63,646 nt of DNA from Caldilineaceae bacterium (GCA_022842065.1 JALHQH010000066.1:1-63646); one strand, 5' to 3'. Positions 17,708 to 25,935 are shown, counted from the first letter of the stretch. Notes: a model not told the origin generated them from the sequence alone. A program made the numbers and translations.

Positions 17708-17723
17708 ATGGAACTAGCTCCGA

Positions 17724-17762
17724 AACCCGTAGGTTGTCATTTGACGATCTGCGGGTTTTTTT
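17724..17762 (+). terminator. Strong terminator ending at the integrase start codon
   Basis: The stem AACCCGTAG (17724-17732) / CTGCGGGTT (17749-17757) extends inward with TTGTCA/TGACGA, followed by seven T. The T run directly abuts the ATG at 17763. Confidence 0.8.
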
Positions 17763-18626
17763 ATGCCTATTGCCGATGCGCTTAACGCATTCCTGCTTGA
17801 CCGAACAGCGCAGAACCTAGCTAGAATCACCCTCAGGACGTACCGCATACGGTTAGGCCGGTTTGTCGCTTGGTGCGACGCACAGGGCTTGACCACACTT
17901 GACGCCATTACTACAAACCACTTCCGGCAATATCAGGCCACACTCACCAGAGCATTGGCTGACACGACCGCACGCAACTACACCGTAGATTGTAAGACTT
18001 TCCTTAGCTTCTGTGTGGGCGAAGGCTTCATAGCTACATCACCAGCAGACAGGTTGCGGCTACCGAGGGTAGTTGAACGGTTGCCGAGTGTGCTTTCACC
18101 TACACAGGTCAGGCGGCTATACGGCGCATGTGAGACAGACAGGGAACGTGCTGTATTGCTGGTTTTAATTGACACCGGCTGTCGGGCGGCTGAGTTATGT
18201 TCTCTGGACGTGAGTAGCGTTGACGATGGCGTAATCACAGTCAGGGACGGCAAACCACGCCGGGATCGGCTGTGCTACATCTCAGAGAGGACACAGCGAG
18301 CGCTACGCATTTATACCCACCTGGAGCAAGTACATAGGGGGGCGCTCTGGAGGGCTGAACGTGGCAACGGTCGGTTAACAGTTTCGGGATTGTCGCAACT
18401 GCTGACCAGGATTGGCGACAGGTGCGACGTGCGTGTAACCCCTCACATGCTGCGCAGGACGTGTATAACAAGCCTGCTAAGAGCCGGGGTAGATGTCTTC
18501 ACCTTGATGAAGTTGAGCGGACACAGAGACATTGAGAGCCTACGACCATACATTAGGTTGGCCGATGAGGACACCAGGAACGCACACCGGGACAAGTCGC
18601 CGGTAGACAACTTATTAGGGGTATAA
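17763..18626 (+). CDS. Tyrosine recombinase (integrase 1)
   Basis: 287 aa with an N-terminal SAM-like core-binding domain (residues ~1-95) and a C-terminal catalytic domain. Active-site residues are R141 (GCRAAE), H228 and R231 (HMLRR), H254 (SGHRD) and Y263 (RPYIRL). It lies next to the left attachment site and is the likely integrase for tRNA-Arg. The start codon follows a terminator T run with no ribosome-binding site, so expression would need read-through or leaderless initiation. Codon and composition style differ from the chromosomal genes on its left. Confidence 0.9.
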   Translation: MPIADALNAFLLDRTAQNLARITLRTYRIRLGRFVAWCDAQGLTTLDAITTNHFRQYQATLTRALADTTARNYTVDCKTFLSFCVGEGFIATSPADRLRLPRVVERLPSVLSPTQVRRLYGACETDRERAVLLVLIDTGCRAAELCSLDVSSVDDGVITVRDGKPRRDRLCYISERTQRALRIYTHLEQVHRGALWRAERGNGRLTVSGLSQLLTRIGDRCDVRVTPHMLRRTCITSLLRAGVDVFTLMKLSGHRDIESLRPYIRLADEDTRNAHRDKSPVDNLLGV

Positions 18627-18720
18627 CGCCTGTGATCGGTGCTGGAAACACCAGACCACAGGCTAACCATACACCGTTAGACGAGACCTAACGGGCAAGG
18701 CTGAGATAATTCTAGCTTGC

Positions 18721-18762
18721 GCCCATCTAACGGACAAATTAACCGTAGGTGGGCGCTTTTTT
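18721..18762 (+). terminator. Terminator after integrase 1
   Basis: GCCCATCTAACGG (18721-18733) pairs with CCGTAGGTGGGC (18743-18754) with one bulge, followed by a GCTTTTTTA tract. Confidence 0.75.
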
Positions 18763-18793
18763 ATTGCCCACCCCATACACAGATAGGGGGCAG

Positions 18794-19000
18794 ATGACAC
18801 AGTACATTGACATTGACCAACGTGAAATGACCGTGAACGGGCAACCCGTAACAGAACGTGAGATGCGCGTCACAGTTAACGAGGTGACAGGCAGACCGGG
18901 GCGCTACCTGTGCCTGTTGCGGAACGACTATCGGGGACAGTATAGGTATGCAGACTTTCAGAGCGATGGTACTGGCAATGGTGCTACTCGTGTTGAGTAG
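18794..19000 (+). CDS. Small hypothetical protein of the transfer operon
   Basis: 68-residue soluble polar protein (MTQYIDIDQREMTVNGQPVT...). I do not recognise a domain. The ATG at 18794 has GGGGG shortly upstream; the longer frame from 18749 begins inside the preceding terminator. It overlaps the start of the wall hydrolase gene by 53 bases in another frame, which suggests a compact co-regulated operon. Confidence 0.5.
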   Translation: MTQYIDIDQREMTVNGQPVTEREMRVTVNEVTGRPGRYLCLLRNDYRGQYRYADFQSDGTGNGATRVE

Positions 19001-20144
19001 TGCAACTGCCCATGCACAGGACCGGCTACAGAGCCGTAACGGGGCCTGGCTGCTACCAGTGGCCGGTAACGTGCTGTGTAGCGATGAACACTCGCATATA
19101 GGCCGGGGCAGCGTTAGGGCCTGGGACTTATGTGTACCCTTTGGCAGTGCGGTCTATCCGATTGCCGATGGGGTAATTGAGTATGCCGGGTGCAGTAATG
19201 CAGGGGGTTATGGGTGCTGGCTGTATATCAACCACGGCAGCGGGTTTAGGGCTATCTATGCCCACATGCACACTGGTTCTATCAGCGTGAAGTATGGCGA
19301 CAAAGTAAGACAGAATCAACGGATCGGGCGGGTAGGTTGGACCGGCATGACCAGCTTTGGGCCACATGTCCACCTTGAGATCCACAACCATAGCGCACCA
19401 TCGGGGCGGGTGATGATCGGGGACTACTTTGACCGTGCGCTACTCAAGTACTGCAAGCTGTGCAACACACCAGGACAGCCGGTAAGCGCCACAGGGACCG
19501 TGAGTAGTGGCGGCTATCGCACCACACGCACATTGTCAGTAACAACCCTGTGGTGGCTGTATGGTTCGTTAGGGGTGATGCTGCTGGGCTATCTGCTGTT
19601 TAGTCCCAAGCGGCCATTGGTGCAAGGCTTAGCACATGGGTTGGTGGTAGGTGTGGTTATCCTGGCACCGCTCTACCTGCTACAGTTGCCTGTTGATCAC
19701 AGCGGTGGGGCCAAATGGGATCTTGTCTATACCTTTATGCGCAGATGGGAGGGTAACAAGTGTGTCTATGACCCTGTACGCACCTTCAAGGGCATTACGC
19801 AAGGCACCTTTGACCGTTACCGGATGCAGATGGGTTGGTCTGCTGCTGATGTTTGTCGCAATCTCACAGAGCAGCAAGCAGAGGATATTTACTATCGCTA
19901 TTACTTCGTTGCATCGGGCGCTGACCAACTGCCTACCTTGATCGCACTACACCACTTTGACTTTGCCGTCAATGCAGGGACCGGGGCAGCCAAAGCCGCA
20001 TACGCAAGTTGCGGGAATGACTTTGATTGCTACACCCGCTACCGTGTGGCGTTCTACCGAGGGGCGCAAGGGTGTTCGCTCTACTGTGCCGGTTGGCTAA
20101 ATCGTGTGAACGACTTACGGGCATACGCGAGGAGGATCTATTGA
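18948..20144 (+). CDS. Secreted M23 peptidase - GH108-like muramidase, transfer-associated
   Basis: 398 aa. A signal peptide (residues 1-23, ending AHA) is followed by an M23 LytM domain with its metal ligands in SVRAWDL and FGPHVHLEIH, a hydrophobic helix pair (~residues 195-245), and a C-terminal domain resembling GH108 muramidases (FMRRWEGNKCVYDP, FKGITQGTFDRY). The two activities would cut peptide and glycan parts of peptidoglycan. Located upstream of an FtsK-like translocase, it probably opens the wall for DNA transfer. A phage lysin is the alternative, but no virion genes are present. Confidence 0.82.
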   Translation: MQTFRAMVLAMVLLVLSSATAHAQDRLQSRNGAWLLPVAGNVLCSDEHSHIGRGSVRAWDLCVPFGSAVYPIADGVIEYAGCSNAGGYGCWLYINHGSGFRAIYAHMHTGSISVKYGDKVRQNQRIGRVGWTGMTSFGPHVHLEIHNHSAPSGRVMIGDYFDRALLKYCKLCNTPGQPVSATGTVSSGGYRTTRTLSVTTLWWLYGSLGVMLLGYLLFSPKRPLVQGLAHGLVVGVVILAPLYLLQLPVDHSGGAKWDLVYTFMRRWEGNKCVYDPVRTFKGITQGTFDRYRMQMGWSAADVCRNLTEQQAEDIYYRYYFVASGADQLPTLIALHHFDFAVNAGTGAAKAAYASCGNDFDCYTRYRVAFYRGAQGCSLYCAGWLNRVNDLRAYARRIY

Positions 20145-20293
20145 CATGGTATGAATTGTATTTTTTGCGGTTTGTGGTGGGGTTGATGTTGCTGGCGTGT
20201 GCCTTTTCACGGTCGCTGACAACACTGGTGATTCGTTTCGTGTTCTTCAGTCTACTGTTGCTGTTTTTGGCGGCAATTTTCTATCAGGGGTGA
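20141..20293 (+). CDS. Small two-TM protein, TTG start
   Basis: A 50-residue hydrophobic peptide with two predicted membrane helices. The TTG at 20141 is chosen because a perfect AGGAGG (20130-20135) sits five bases upstream and TTGA overlaps the stop of the preceding hydrolase, indicating translational coupling. No family is recognised. Its place between the hydrolase and the LysM protein suggests a membrane component of the transfer apparatus. Confidence 0.55.
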   Translation: MTWYELYFLRFVVGLMLLACAFSRSLTTLVIRFVFFSLLLLFLAAIFYQG

Positions 20294-20298
20294 TTACC

Positions 20299-21162
20299 AT
20301 GCAAGAATTTCTGAGTTTGTTTGTCAATGTCTACTATCTGTTGGGCAGTATCGCTATCACCTTCTTTGCGATGAAATTCGCATTTGAGCAGATGCGGTCT
20401 AACGCCGGTTTAATGGCTGTACTGTCCCGCGTCTTGGGGTTTGTCGTGATGTTCCTGGTGCTTATGTTGGTAATGCCTGCGCTGTTTGAGTTTGGCGTTA
20501 ATCGCAGCATGGGTCATATGCAGGATAGCCAGATCAGCCGCAACGTGATCACGCTGACCAAAGACACGGCGGAACTGTTGGCACAAGCTGACAGCAATAT
20601 CGAAAACGTGACCTACAGGGATGACACCTTGGCTGAGGCCGCAACCGACCTATACAACGAAACACGAGCGCAGGTTGATAACGGTAACGCAACCACTGGC
20701 ACGACCGACCAGAGCAGCGCAACCGCTGGCACCGCTGACCAAGGCAGCGCAGCACCGGCACAAAACGTTCGGCAGGCTCAGGGCGAACAGGCGAGCGTGC
20801 AACCAACGCGCGTACCGGCACGGCCAACCGCTGCGCCTACGCAGAGTTTGCAACAGGTTTATGATCTGGTGCATCCACCCACACCGACACCCCAACGTGG
20901 GGGACAAGCTTATATTGATGAGTTCCTACGTAGTCAGGGCGTGCAAAAGCCATCTACGCTGACGACCGAAGATCGCAGCATGATTGAGAGTGTGATCGCT
21001 GGTGGGGATGGGGGCGGACCGCAAACCTACACGGTGCAACGCGGTGATAGCTTGGCTAAGATTGCCGCCAAGTTTGGGGTAACGGTTGACGCACTGTGTC
21101 AAGCAAACAGTATCCGCAACTGCAATGTGATTCACAAAAACCAGGTGTTGGCGATTCCGTAA
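20299..21162 (+). CDS. Membrane-anchored LysM protein of the transfer operon
   Basis: 287 aa: two N-terminal hydrophobic helices (residues ~5-60), a long Ala/Thr/Gln-rich disordered middle and a C-terminal LysM domain (last ~48 residues, YTVQRGDSLAKIAAKFGV). LysM binds N-acetylglucosamine polymers, so the protein could tether the apparatus to peptidoglycan. The ATG at 20299 has AGGGGTGA upstream and lies 5 bases after the preceding stop; the longer upstream frame is rejected. Confidence 0.8.
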   Translation: MQEFLSLFVNVYYLLGSIAITFFAMKFAFEQMRSNAGLMAVLSRVLGFVVMFLVLMLVMPALFEFGVNRSMGHMQDSQISRNVITLTKDTAELLAQADSNIENVTYRDDTLAEAATDLYNETRAQVDNGNATTGTTDQSSATAGTADQGSAAPAQNVRQAQGEQASVQPTRVPARPTAAPTQSLQQVYDLVHPPTPTPQRGGQAYIDEFLRSQGVQKPSTLTTEDRSMIESVIAGGDGGGPQTYTVQRGDSLAKIAAKFGVTVDALCQANSIRNCNVIHKNQVLAIP

Positions 21163-21217
21163 CTTGAGTAGGGGAGGGCTTAAATCCTCCCCATTTTTCT
21201 ATAGGAGATGAACTACT

Positions 21218-22765
21218 ATGACCATCAAATCAGTCGCACGCAACACACTTTTCGGCAATACGAAGACGAAACACCCACTCCTACAAACCATCCTTACCGA
21301 CCTGGGGCGCGCTGGCATGACCTTGTTAGATGCAAAACCACGCGACTACGCAACACATTTGGCGATGCTTGAGGCGTTGCAGCACGCCACCGTAGGTTTG
21401 ACCAGGGCCGTGCAGAACTGGCGTAACAGTCGGACGAAGGCCGGTGTGCCGATGGCACTGTTCAACGCCGTCAACGATGTTCTGTTGCACCGTGGTGGGT
21501 TAACGCATGAGCAGCCGAATTTCTATTGCGTGCGCGCCGGCAGCTTTGAGAATCAACTGCTGTACTCAATTCCCATCGGTTACCACAAATGGGCCAAAAT
21601 CGATGCGCTCTCTAGCTTTGAGCTTGCCCTAGAGGACCGGCTATGCCACACCCACGGCAGCAATATTAATGTGCGCGTATGTTTCAAACCAACCCGCATT
21701 GAGATCGACAAACCGCGCATTCCCACCTTCAGACTTGCGGACTATTGGCAGGACATTCAGCGCTTACCGGTTGGGGGCCGGGTGGCTGTGCCTGGCGTTG
21801 CCATCGGCCAAAGTGGGATCGACTTGGCGCAAGTTGCGTTGACCAACGACAGCTTTGCAGTCTTCATTGTCGCCAACAGTGGTTACGGTAAAACACAGCT
21901 TGCTATGAGCATGGTGCTTTCCCTAGCGCTACTCAACAGCCCTAGCGACCTGTCAATGTTCATTGCTGACAACAAGGCCGATGATTGGATGCCATTTAGC
22001 AAATTGCCTCACATGGCACGTCCAGTCATCACGGAGGCCGCGGATCTGTTGGAGGTGGCACGTTCGTTGGTCGGGGAAATGGACAACCGTAAACAATCCA
22101 GCATGGCCGATGACCGCAGCTTCAAAGGGCAAACGATCCTACTTTACATTGATGAGCTTAGCGACGTATTTGCGGAACTGGAAGCGGCACAAGCCAAGGA
22201 ATTGGCCGGTTTACTGCAACGGCTTTCCCAGCGCGGGCGGTCGGCAGGGTTCATTATCATCGCAGCAACACAGCGCGTACACGATTTGAAAGGCTACGCA
22301 GAAGCCTATAGCAAGCTACGGTTACGCATTGCCGGTAACACGACCAGCAATAATGATGCGGCGTCTATCGTGGGGCCGGGGGTGCAACTTTCCAAGTTGC
22401 CGGTTGGCGCGTTTGAGATTCACAACAACGGCAACGTGCAACGCATTCAAGGCTTTTTGGTGGCTGATTCCAGACGCGACGATTACACAAAACAGGTTAG
22501 GGTGTTCGTTGGCGATGTGGCCGAACGCTGGCCGGGAATTGCACCACACTATGGGCAGAACGCAATCAGGGCCGTTGTAGTGGCTGGTGAGCGCACCATA
22601 GAGGCGTTTTTGGATCATCTAGGCACGATTGACGGACTAACACAGAACCGCATCATTCGCGAGCATCGCGCCTACTTTGGCACCGGGATCGGGGTGGTGC
22701 GGGCGCGTCAGATCATGGCAATGATGGACAATGACGGGTGCTCCGAGGGTGCTCCAGGAATTTAG
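21218..22765 (+). CDS. FtsK/SpoIIIE-like DNA translocase (TraB-like)
   Basis: 515-aa P-loop motor. Walker A NSGYGKTQ (K225) and Walker B ILLYIDELSDVF are clear, with an FtsK-type arrangement and a sensor region ATQRVHDL. No membrane helices are seen. In actinobacterial elements a single FtsK-like protein moves double-stranded DNA between cells by binding 8-bp repeats at its 3' end; 8-bp GGTGCTCC repeats lie exactly there. The start is ATG 21218 with TAGGAGATGA upstream. The C-terminus runs into the repeat array (CSEGAPGI), so its last residues are repeat-encoded. Confidence 0.82.
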   Translation: MTIKSVARNTLFGNTKTKHPLLQTILTDLGRAGMTLLDAKPRDYATHLAMLEALQHATVGLTRAVQNWRNSRTKAGVPMALFNAVNDVLLHRGGLTHEQPNFYCVRAGSFENQLLYSIPIGYHKWAKIDALSSFELALEDRLCHTHGSNINVRVCFKPTRIEIDKPRIPTFRLADYWQDIQRLPVGGRVAVPGVAIGQSGIDLAQVALTNDSFAVFIVANSGYGKTQLAMSMVLSLALLNSPSDLSMFIADNKADDWMPFSKLPHMARPVITEAADLLEVARSLVGEMDNRKQSSMADDRSFKGQTILLYIDELSDVFAELEAAQAKELAGLLQRLSQRGRSAGFIIIAATQRVHDLKGYAEAYSKLRLRIAGNTTSNNDAASIVGPGVQLSKLPVGAFEIHNNGNVQRIQGFLVADSRRDDYTKQVRVFVGDVAERWPGIAPHYGQNAIRAVVVAGERTIEAFLDHLGTIDGLTQNRIIREHRAYFGTGIGVVRARQIMAMMDNDGCSEGAPGI

Positions 22766-22832
22766 CGCACTCGTGTAATGGGGGTGCTCCGAAGGGTGCT
22801 CCGAAGGTGCTCCGGCAGTGCTTCGGAGCACC
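22737..22832 (+). repeat. GGTGCTCC 8-bp repeat array (candidate transfer-recognition sites)
   Basis: Five direct copies of GGTGCTCC start at 22737, 22748, 22783, 22795 and 22806, and one inverted copy is at 22825-22832. Spacing is 11-12 bp, about one helical turn, apart from one 35-bp step. The array straddles the stop of the FtsK-like gene. This matches the layout of clt/TRS sites for TraB proteins; the binding is inferred. Confidence 0.75.
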
Positions 22833-22837
22833 TTTTA
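22804..22837 (+). terminator. Terminator of the transfer operon
   Basis: AAGGTGCTCCG (22804-22814) and CGGAGCACCTT (22824-22834) form a perfect 11-bp stem ending in a short T tract. The stem is built from the last direct and the inverted GGTGCTCC copy. Confidence 0.7.
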
Positions 22838-23002
22838 CACTGGAAAAAATGTAGCGCATCCCTATTTTGGGTGTGTGGCGGGTTTTTACCAGCTTACGCG
22901 CTACCCACCATACCCTAACCGCACAAGTGCAGCGTGCGCAAAATGGGTCGATTGCACCACCACTACGAAAATTTCTATGTGGCGGTATAGCGGGAATAGT
23001 CA

Positions 23003-23042
23003 AATTGTGCCTATTGTCAATTAATTGACAATAGGCACAATT
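23003..23042. promoter_or_regulatory. Perfect 40-bp palindrome upstream of the replication promoter
   Basis: Two 20-bp arms meet with no spacer; each half reads AATTGACAATAGGCACAATT. It ends 33 bp before the -35 box at 23076, so it is a likely operator. A related imperfect palindrome lies at 47588-47620 at the other end of the element. Confidence 0.65.
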
Positions 23043-23075
23043 GAATGATTTTTTTACAAATTTTGAATTGCATTA

Positions 23076-23104
23076 TTGACTTCTGTGTTACGGCGTGTTA
23101 TAAT
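23076..23104 (+). promoter_or_regulatory. Promoter of the replication module
   Basis: TTGACT (23076-23081), 17-bp spacer, TATAAT (23099-23104). It would transcribe the structured leader and the ribbon-helix-helix and replicase genes. Confidence 0.75.
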
Positions 23105-23112
23105 TGGCTTAA

Positions 23113-23398
23113 TCTCATATCTCGCCACGGCTACCATACCTGGCAGGCACTAGGACTCACTATACGTGATCTCACGGTGTAATGAGACGCAAAGAGTTTC
23201 ATATATCATCGCGATGGCAGACCCATCGGATAGGCACCAGGACTCACTATAGGTGATCTCACGGTGTAATGAAACGCCAAAGCTTATAACGCGCCACGGC
23301 TACCATACCGGGCAGGCACTAGACCACACTTTTAGGTGTTCCCACAGTGCAGCGTGAAAGCTTTGCTTTGCGTCTCATTACACCGTGTTTTGTTTTTT
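23113..23398 (+). ncRNA. Structured leader: three tandem ~75-90-nt RNA domains plus a 22-nt complementary tail
   Basis: Each unit is closed by a P1 helix: TCTCAT/ATGAGA (23113-23118, 23182-23187), GTTTCAT/ATGAAAC (23196-23202, 23269-23275) and CAAAGCTT/AAGCTTTG (23278-23285, 23358-23365). Inside each are a P2 hairpin (e.g. CGATGG/CCATCG 23212-23217, 23223-23228) and a P3 hairpin (TCAC/GTGA twice, ACAC/GTGT in the third). Sequence changes while pairing is kept, which supports RNA structure. A tail at 23366-23387 is an exact complement of 23173-23194 and is followed by a T-rich run, suggesting a switchable terminator. I do not recognise a known riboswitch class. Confidence 0.7.
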
Positions 23399-23424
23399 GG
23401 GGCTATTTTCAGGAGGTTTTACAC

Positions 23425-23631
23425 ATGCAGGAAACGATCACAGGGATTAGATTGCTGGGTTGTCATGTTGAGAAATTAGACCACATTTCCAAAGTGACCG
23501 GCTTCAATCGGTCGGAAATTATTCGTCGGCTGGTAGAGGTTGCGGAAATCATCCCAGCGCAATTCAATGCCACGATCCAGCAGCCGGAGAAGAAACGGAG
23601 AAAACGATGTGAAAAAGTATTGGCGCAGTAA
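23425..23631 (+). CDS. Ribbon-helix-helix DNA-binding protein (CopG-like)
   Basis: 68 aa. The central segment ITGIRLLGCHVEKLDHIS followed by GFNRSEIIRRLVEVAE has the strand-helix-helix pattern of CopG/Arc-type regulators; the tail is Lys/Arg-rich. The ATG at 23425 has a perfect AGGAGG. It lies between the leader RNA and the replicase, as plasmid copy-number repressors do. No toxin gene is adjacent, so an antitoxin role is less likely. Confidence 0.72.
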   Translation: MQETITGIRLLGCHVEKLDHISKVTGFNRSEIIRRLVEVAEIIPAQFNATIQQPEKKRRKRCEKVLAQ

Positions 23632-23635
23632 AAGC

Positions 23636-23665
23636 GAAAGCCAGGTGTTGGCGCACCCGGCTTTC
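23636..23665 (+). promoter_or_regulatory. Hairpin between the RHH gene and the replicase gene
   Basis: GAAAGCC-GGTG pairs with CACC-GGCTTTC, with one unpaired base on each side; there is no long T tract. It may lower downstream expression or act as an mRNA processing site. Confidence 0.45.
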
Positions 23666-23706
23666 AGAAAAACTTTTGGATTCAGTTCATATCGAGGAAC
23701 ATCAAT

Positions 23707-25935
23707 ATGAGTATTCTATCATCTACTAACGCCCCTGTCAATGACCAGCCCCATTATAACGGTAACGGCTATGCCACTGCAATTTTGACTACTTTGTGGG
23801 GTCAGCCTTACGAGACAGTTAATCAGGTTATTTGGCCGTCTTTGGAGTCTGGGCTATCTATCATTCCCATTGACCACAAATCGAAAACACCGCTGTCACG
23901 TGCATTGCCCATCGGTGAAGACAACAAACCAACCTGGAAACCATTTCAGGAACGCCAACCACTATCAACAGAGGTTGAGCAATGGTTGGCAATGAATATC
24001 AAATCAATGGCCGCTGTGTTAGGCGAAATCTCCGGTAATGCTGAATTGCTGGATTTTGACCACAATCCAGAGGCAACACCCCGCCCCTATTCAGCCGACG
24101 AACTTTTTGGGCCTTGGTGGACAGCGTGCGGCGATCTTGTTGAACAATACGATCTTCCTGTGTGGCGAACTGGCGGCGGCGGGTATGCCGTGGCCTACCG
24201 TTGCGAGACAGTAGCACCCAACACAAAAATGGCCTGGATTCCCAACGAATCGGCGAAAGCTGGCCGCTCTATCGCCATCGAGACCCGCGGCGAGGGTGGT
24301 TACGCTCTGATTCCACCATCTCTACACCCATCCGGCAACCGCTACACTATGATCCGCGGCGACCTCACCAAGATCGCAACTATCCCTATAGAGGTCCGTG
24401 CCAAGTTCTTTAAGGTGGCACTCTCTCTTTGCCTTGCGCCTTACGCTAAACAGGATTTGACTGCCGCAATCCGCAACCATACGAAACAACGCCCTGCTGA
24501 TTGCGGAGACAGTGTGATTGACAAATTCAATGCCCAAAATAACATCGTTAACCTATTGGAGAAACATGGTTACATCCATGCCCACGGCAGCCGATGGGTA
24601 CGGCCAAACGGCAAATCTGGCAGTGTTGATGTATTCAAAGCGGAAAATGTATCGTTCCATTGGTCTTCAAATGACGCCCTACACCGAACCAACGGATCGG
24701 GGCCGGTTCCTGTTGACCCGTTTCAGGTCTATACCATTTTTGAACACGATGGTGATCATGAGGCGGCGTTTGTGGCCGCAAAGAAGGCACTTGGGCTATG
24801 GGTAGAGCCACCGCCACCCGCGCCGGATGTCATTGTTGATGAGAATGGGAACACTGTTCAGTTGTCGAAAGAAAAGCCGACCAGTGCCGACAGCCTTACA
24901 CCAGCCGCACCGCCTACGCAGTCGGTTGCGCCGGTTGAACGCCGAACGCGCTTTACGGTTGCACAGTTGTACGCTACAGAATTTCCTGAGCCTAAGTATG
25001 CCGTTGCCGACCTTCTACCAGAGGGCCAAACTCTTTTAATTGCCCGACCAAAGATCGGTAAATCGTGGTTGGTGCTGCAAATTGCCGTCGCCGTGGGTAC
25101 GGGCGGCTTGGTTCTTGGGCAGAAGGTAGAGCAGGGCATAGCATTTTATCTGGCACTAGAGGATCGCCCCCGGCGCATGGCAGATCGCCTAAAAAAGATG
25201 AGCGCCCCCAAAGATACTAACTTGGTGATTGAAAACAAGTGGCCCCCGCTACACCAGGGCGGCGCAGAACTGCTAATGAAGGAGATCGACAAGGAAGGGT
25301 ATTCACTGGTGATTGTCGATACCTTACAAAGGGCGTTCGCTGGCCTGGATATGACCAAAGATGGCGCTAAAGTCACCAGACAGTTAGCAGAATTGCAGGA
25401 GTTTGCCTTAGAGCGCCATGTAGCGCTGGTGATTGTCCACCACCAGCGGAAATCATCGGGTGCAGTGGTGGATGCCATTGACGATGCACTAGGAGCAACC
25501 GGCATTGCGGCCAACGCTGATGCCGCCTGGCTGATCACGCGCCAACGTGGGCAACAAACCGCCACTTTTCAGGTGACGGGCCGAGACATTGAGGAAAAAG
25601 AGCTTGCGATCAACTTCGATAAAGACCTGTTTTGTTGGCAGTTACAGGGTGATGCTGATGGGGTACGTGCCGATACCGTGCAGGGCAGAATCTTGGCCGC
25701 ACTAAAGGAGTTTGACGAGTGTCAAGCTACAGCCGCCGAGTTGGGCCGGTTCCTGGGTATACTCCCCGACAATGCAACCAGAGAACTAGGCGAGTTGCTG
25801 AACAAAGGCAAGGTCGTGAAGTCTCCCAAGAAGGGCCGCAGTGTCTACTACCAGCTTGCAAGCAAGGTCGAGGAACCCAAAAAACTCTTGGCGCATGATC
25901 CAGCGCTGCCAGCGCGTGCGGACATTGACGGCTGA
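23707..25935 (+). CDS. Replication protein: Prim-Pol domain plus RepA-like ATPase
   Basis: 742 aa. The N-terminal half (residues ~40-240) is a bifunctional primase-polymerase-type domain (LLDFDHNPEATPRP acidic motif, ALIPPSLHPSGNRY). The middle carries a RepA/KaiC-like ATPase (PF13481-type): Walker A ARPKIGKSW (K452), Walker B LVIVDTLQRAF, then VHHQRKS. A winged-helix-like tail ends the protein. This is the layout of self-replicating integrative elements such as RepAM-type AICEs. It would prime and unwind at the iterons immediately downstream. The start is ATG 23707 with GAGGAAC upstream. Confidence 0.85.
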   Translation: MSILSSTNAPVNDQPHYNGNGYATAILTTLWGQPYETVNQVIWPSLESGLSIIPIDHKSKTPLSRALPIGEDNKPTWKPFQERQPLSTEVEQWLAMNIKSMAAVLGEISGNAELLDFDHNPEATPRPYSADELFGPWWTACGDLVEQYDLPVWRTGGGGYAVAYRCETVAPNTKMAWIPNESAKAGRSIAIETRGEGGYALIPPSLHPSGNRYTMIRGDLTKIATIPIEVRAKFFKVALSLCLAPYAKQDLTAAIRNHTKQRPADCGDSVIDKFNAQNNIVNLLEKHGYIHAHGSRWVRPNGKSGSVDVFKAENVSFHWSSNDALHRTNGSGPVPVDPFQVYTIFEHDGDHEAAFVAAKKALGLWVEPPPPAPDVIVDENGNTVQLSKEKPTSADSLTPAAPPTQSVAPVERRTRFTVAQLYATEFPEPKYAVADLLPEGQTLLIARPKIGKSWLVLQIAVAVGTGGLVLGQKVEQGIAFYLALEDRPRRMADRLKKMSAPKDTNLVIENKWPPLHQGGAELLMKEIDKEGYSLVIVDTLQRAFAGLDMTKDGAKVTRQLAELQEFALERHVALVIVHHQRKSSGAVVDAIDDALGATGIAANADAAWLITRQRGQQTATFQVTGRDIEEKELAINFDKDLFCWQLQGDADGVRADTVQGRILAALKEFDECQATAAELGRFLGILPDNATRELGELLNKGKVVKSPKKGRSVYYQLASKVEEPKKLLAHDPALPARADIDG

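Noticed and set aside
18948..20144. Prophage endolysin as evidence for a phage genome
   Set aside because: No capsid, portal, terminase or tail genes occur in the element; the FtsK-like and LysM neighbours favour a transfer role.
22818..23024. 68-codon ORF after the translocase gene
   Set aside because: It begins inside the terminator hairpin and has no RBS or recognisable features.
23113..23387. CRISPR array
   Set aside because: Only three units, long and variable, with internal pairing and no spacers or cas genes; structured RNA or iteron repeats explain it better.
23425..23631. Antitoxin of a toxin-antitoxin pair
   Set aside because: No small toxin gene is adjacent; the place between leader RNA and replicase favours a copy-number regulator.
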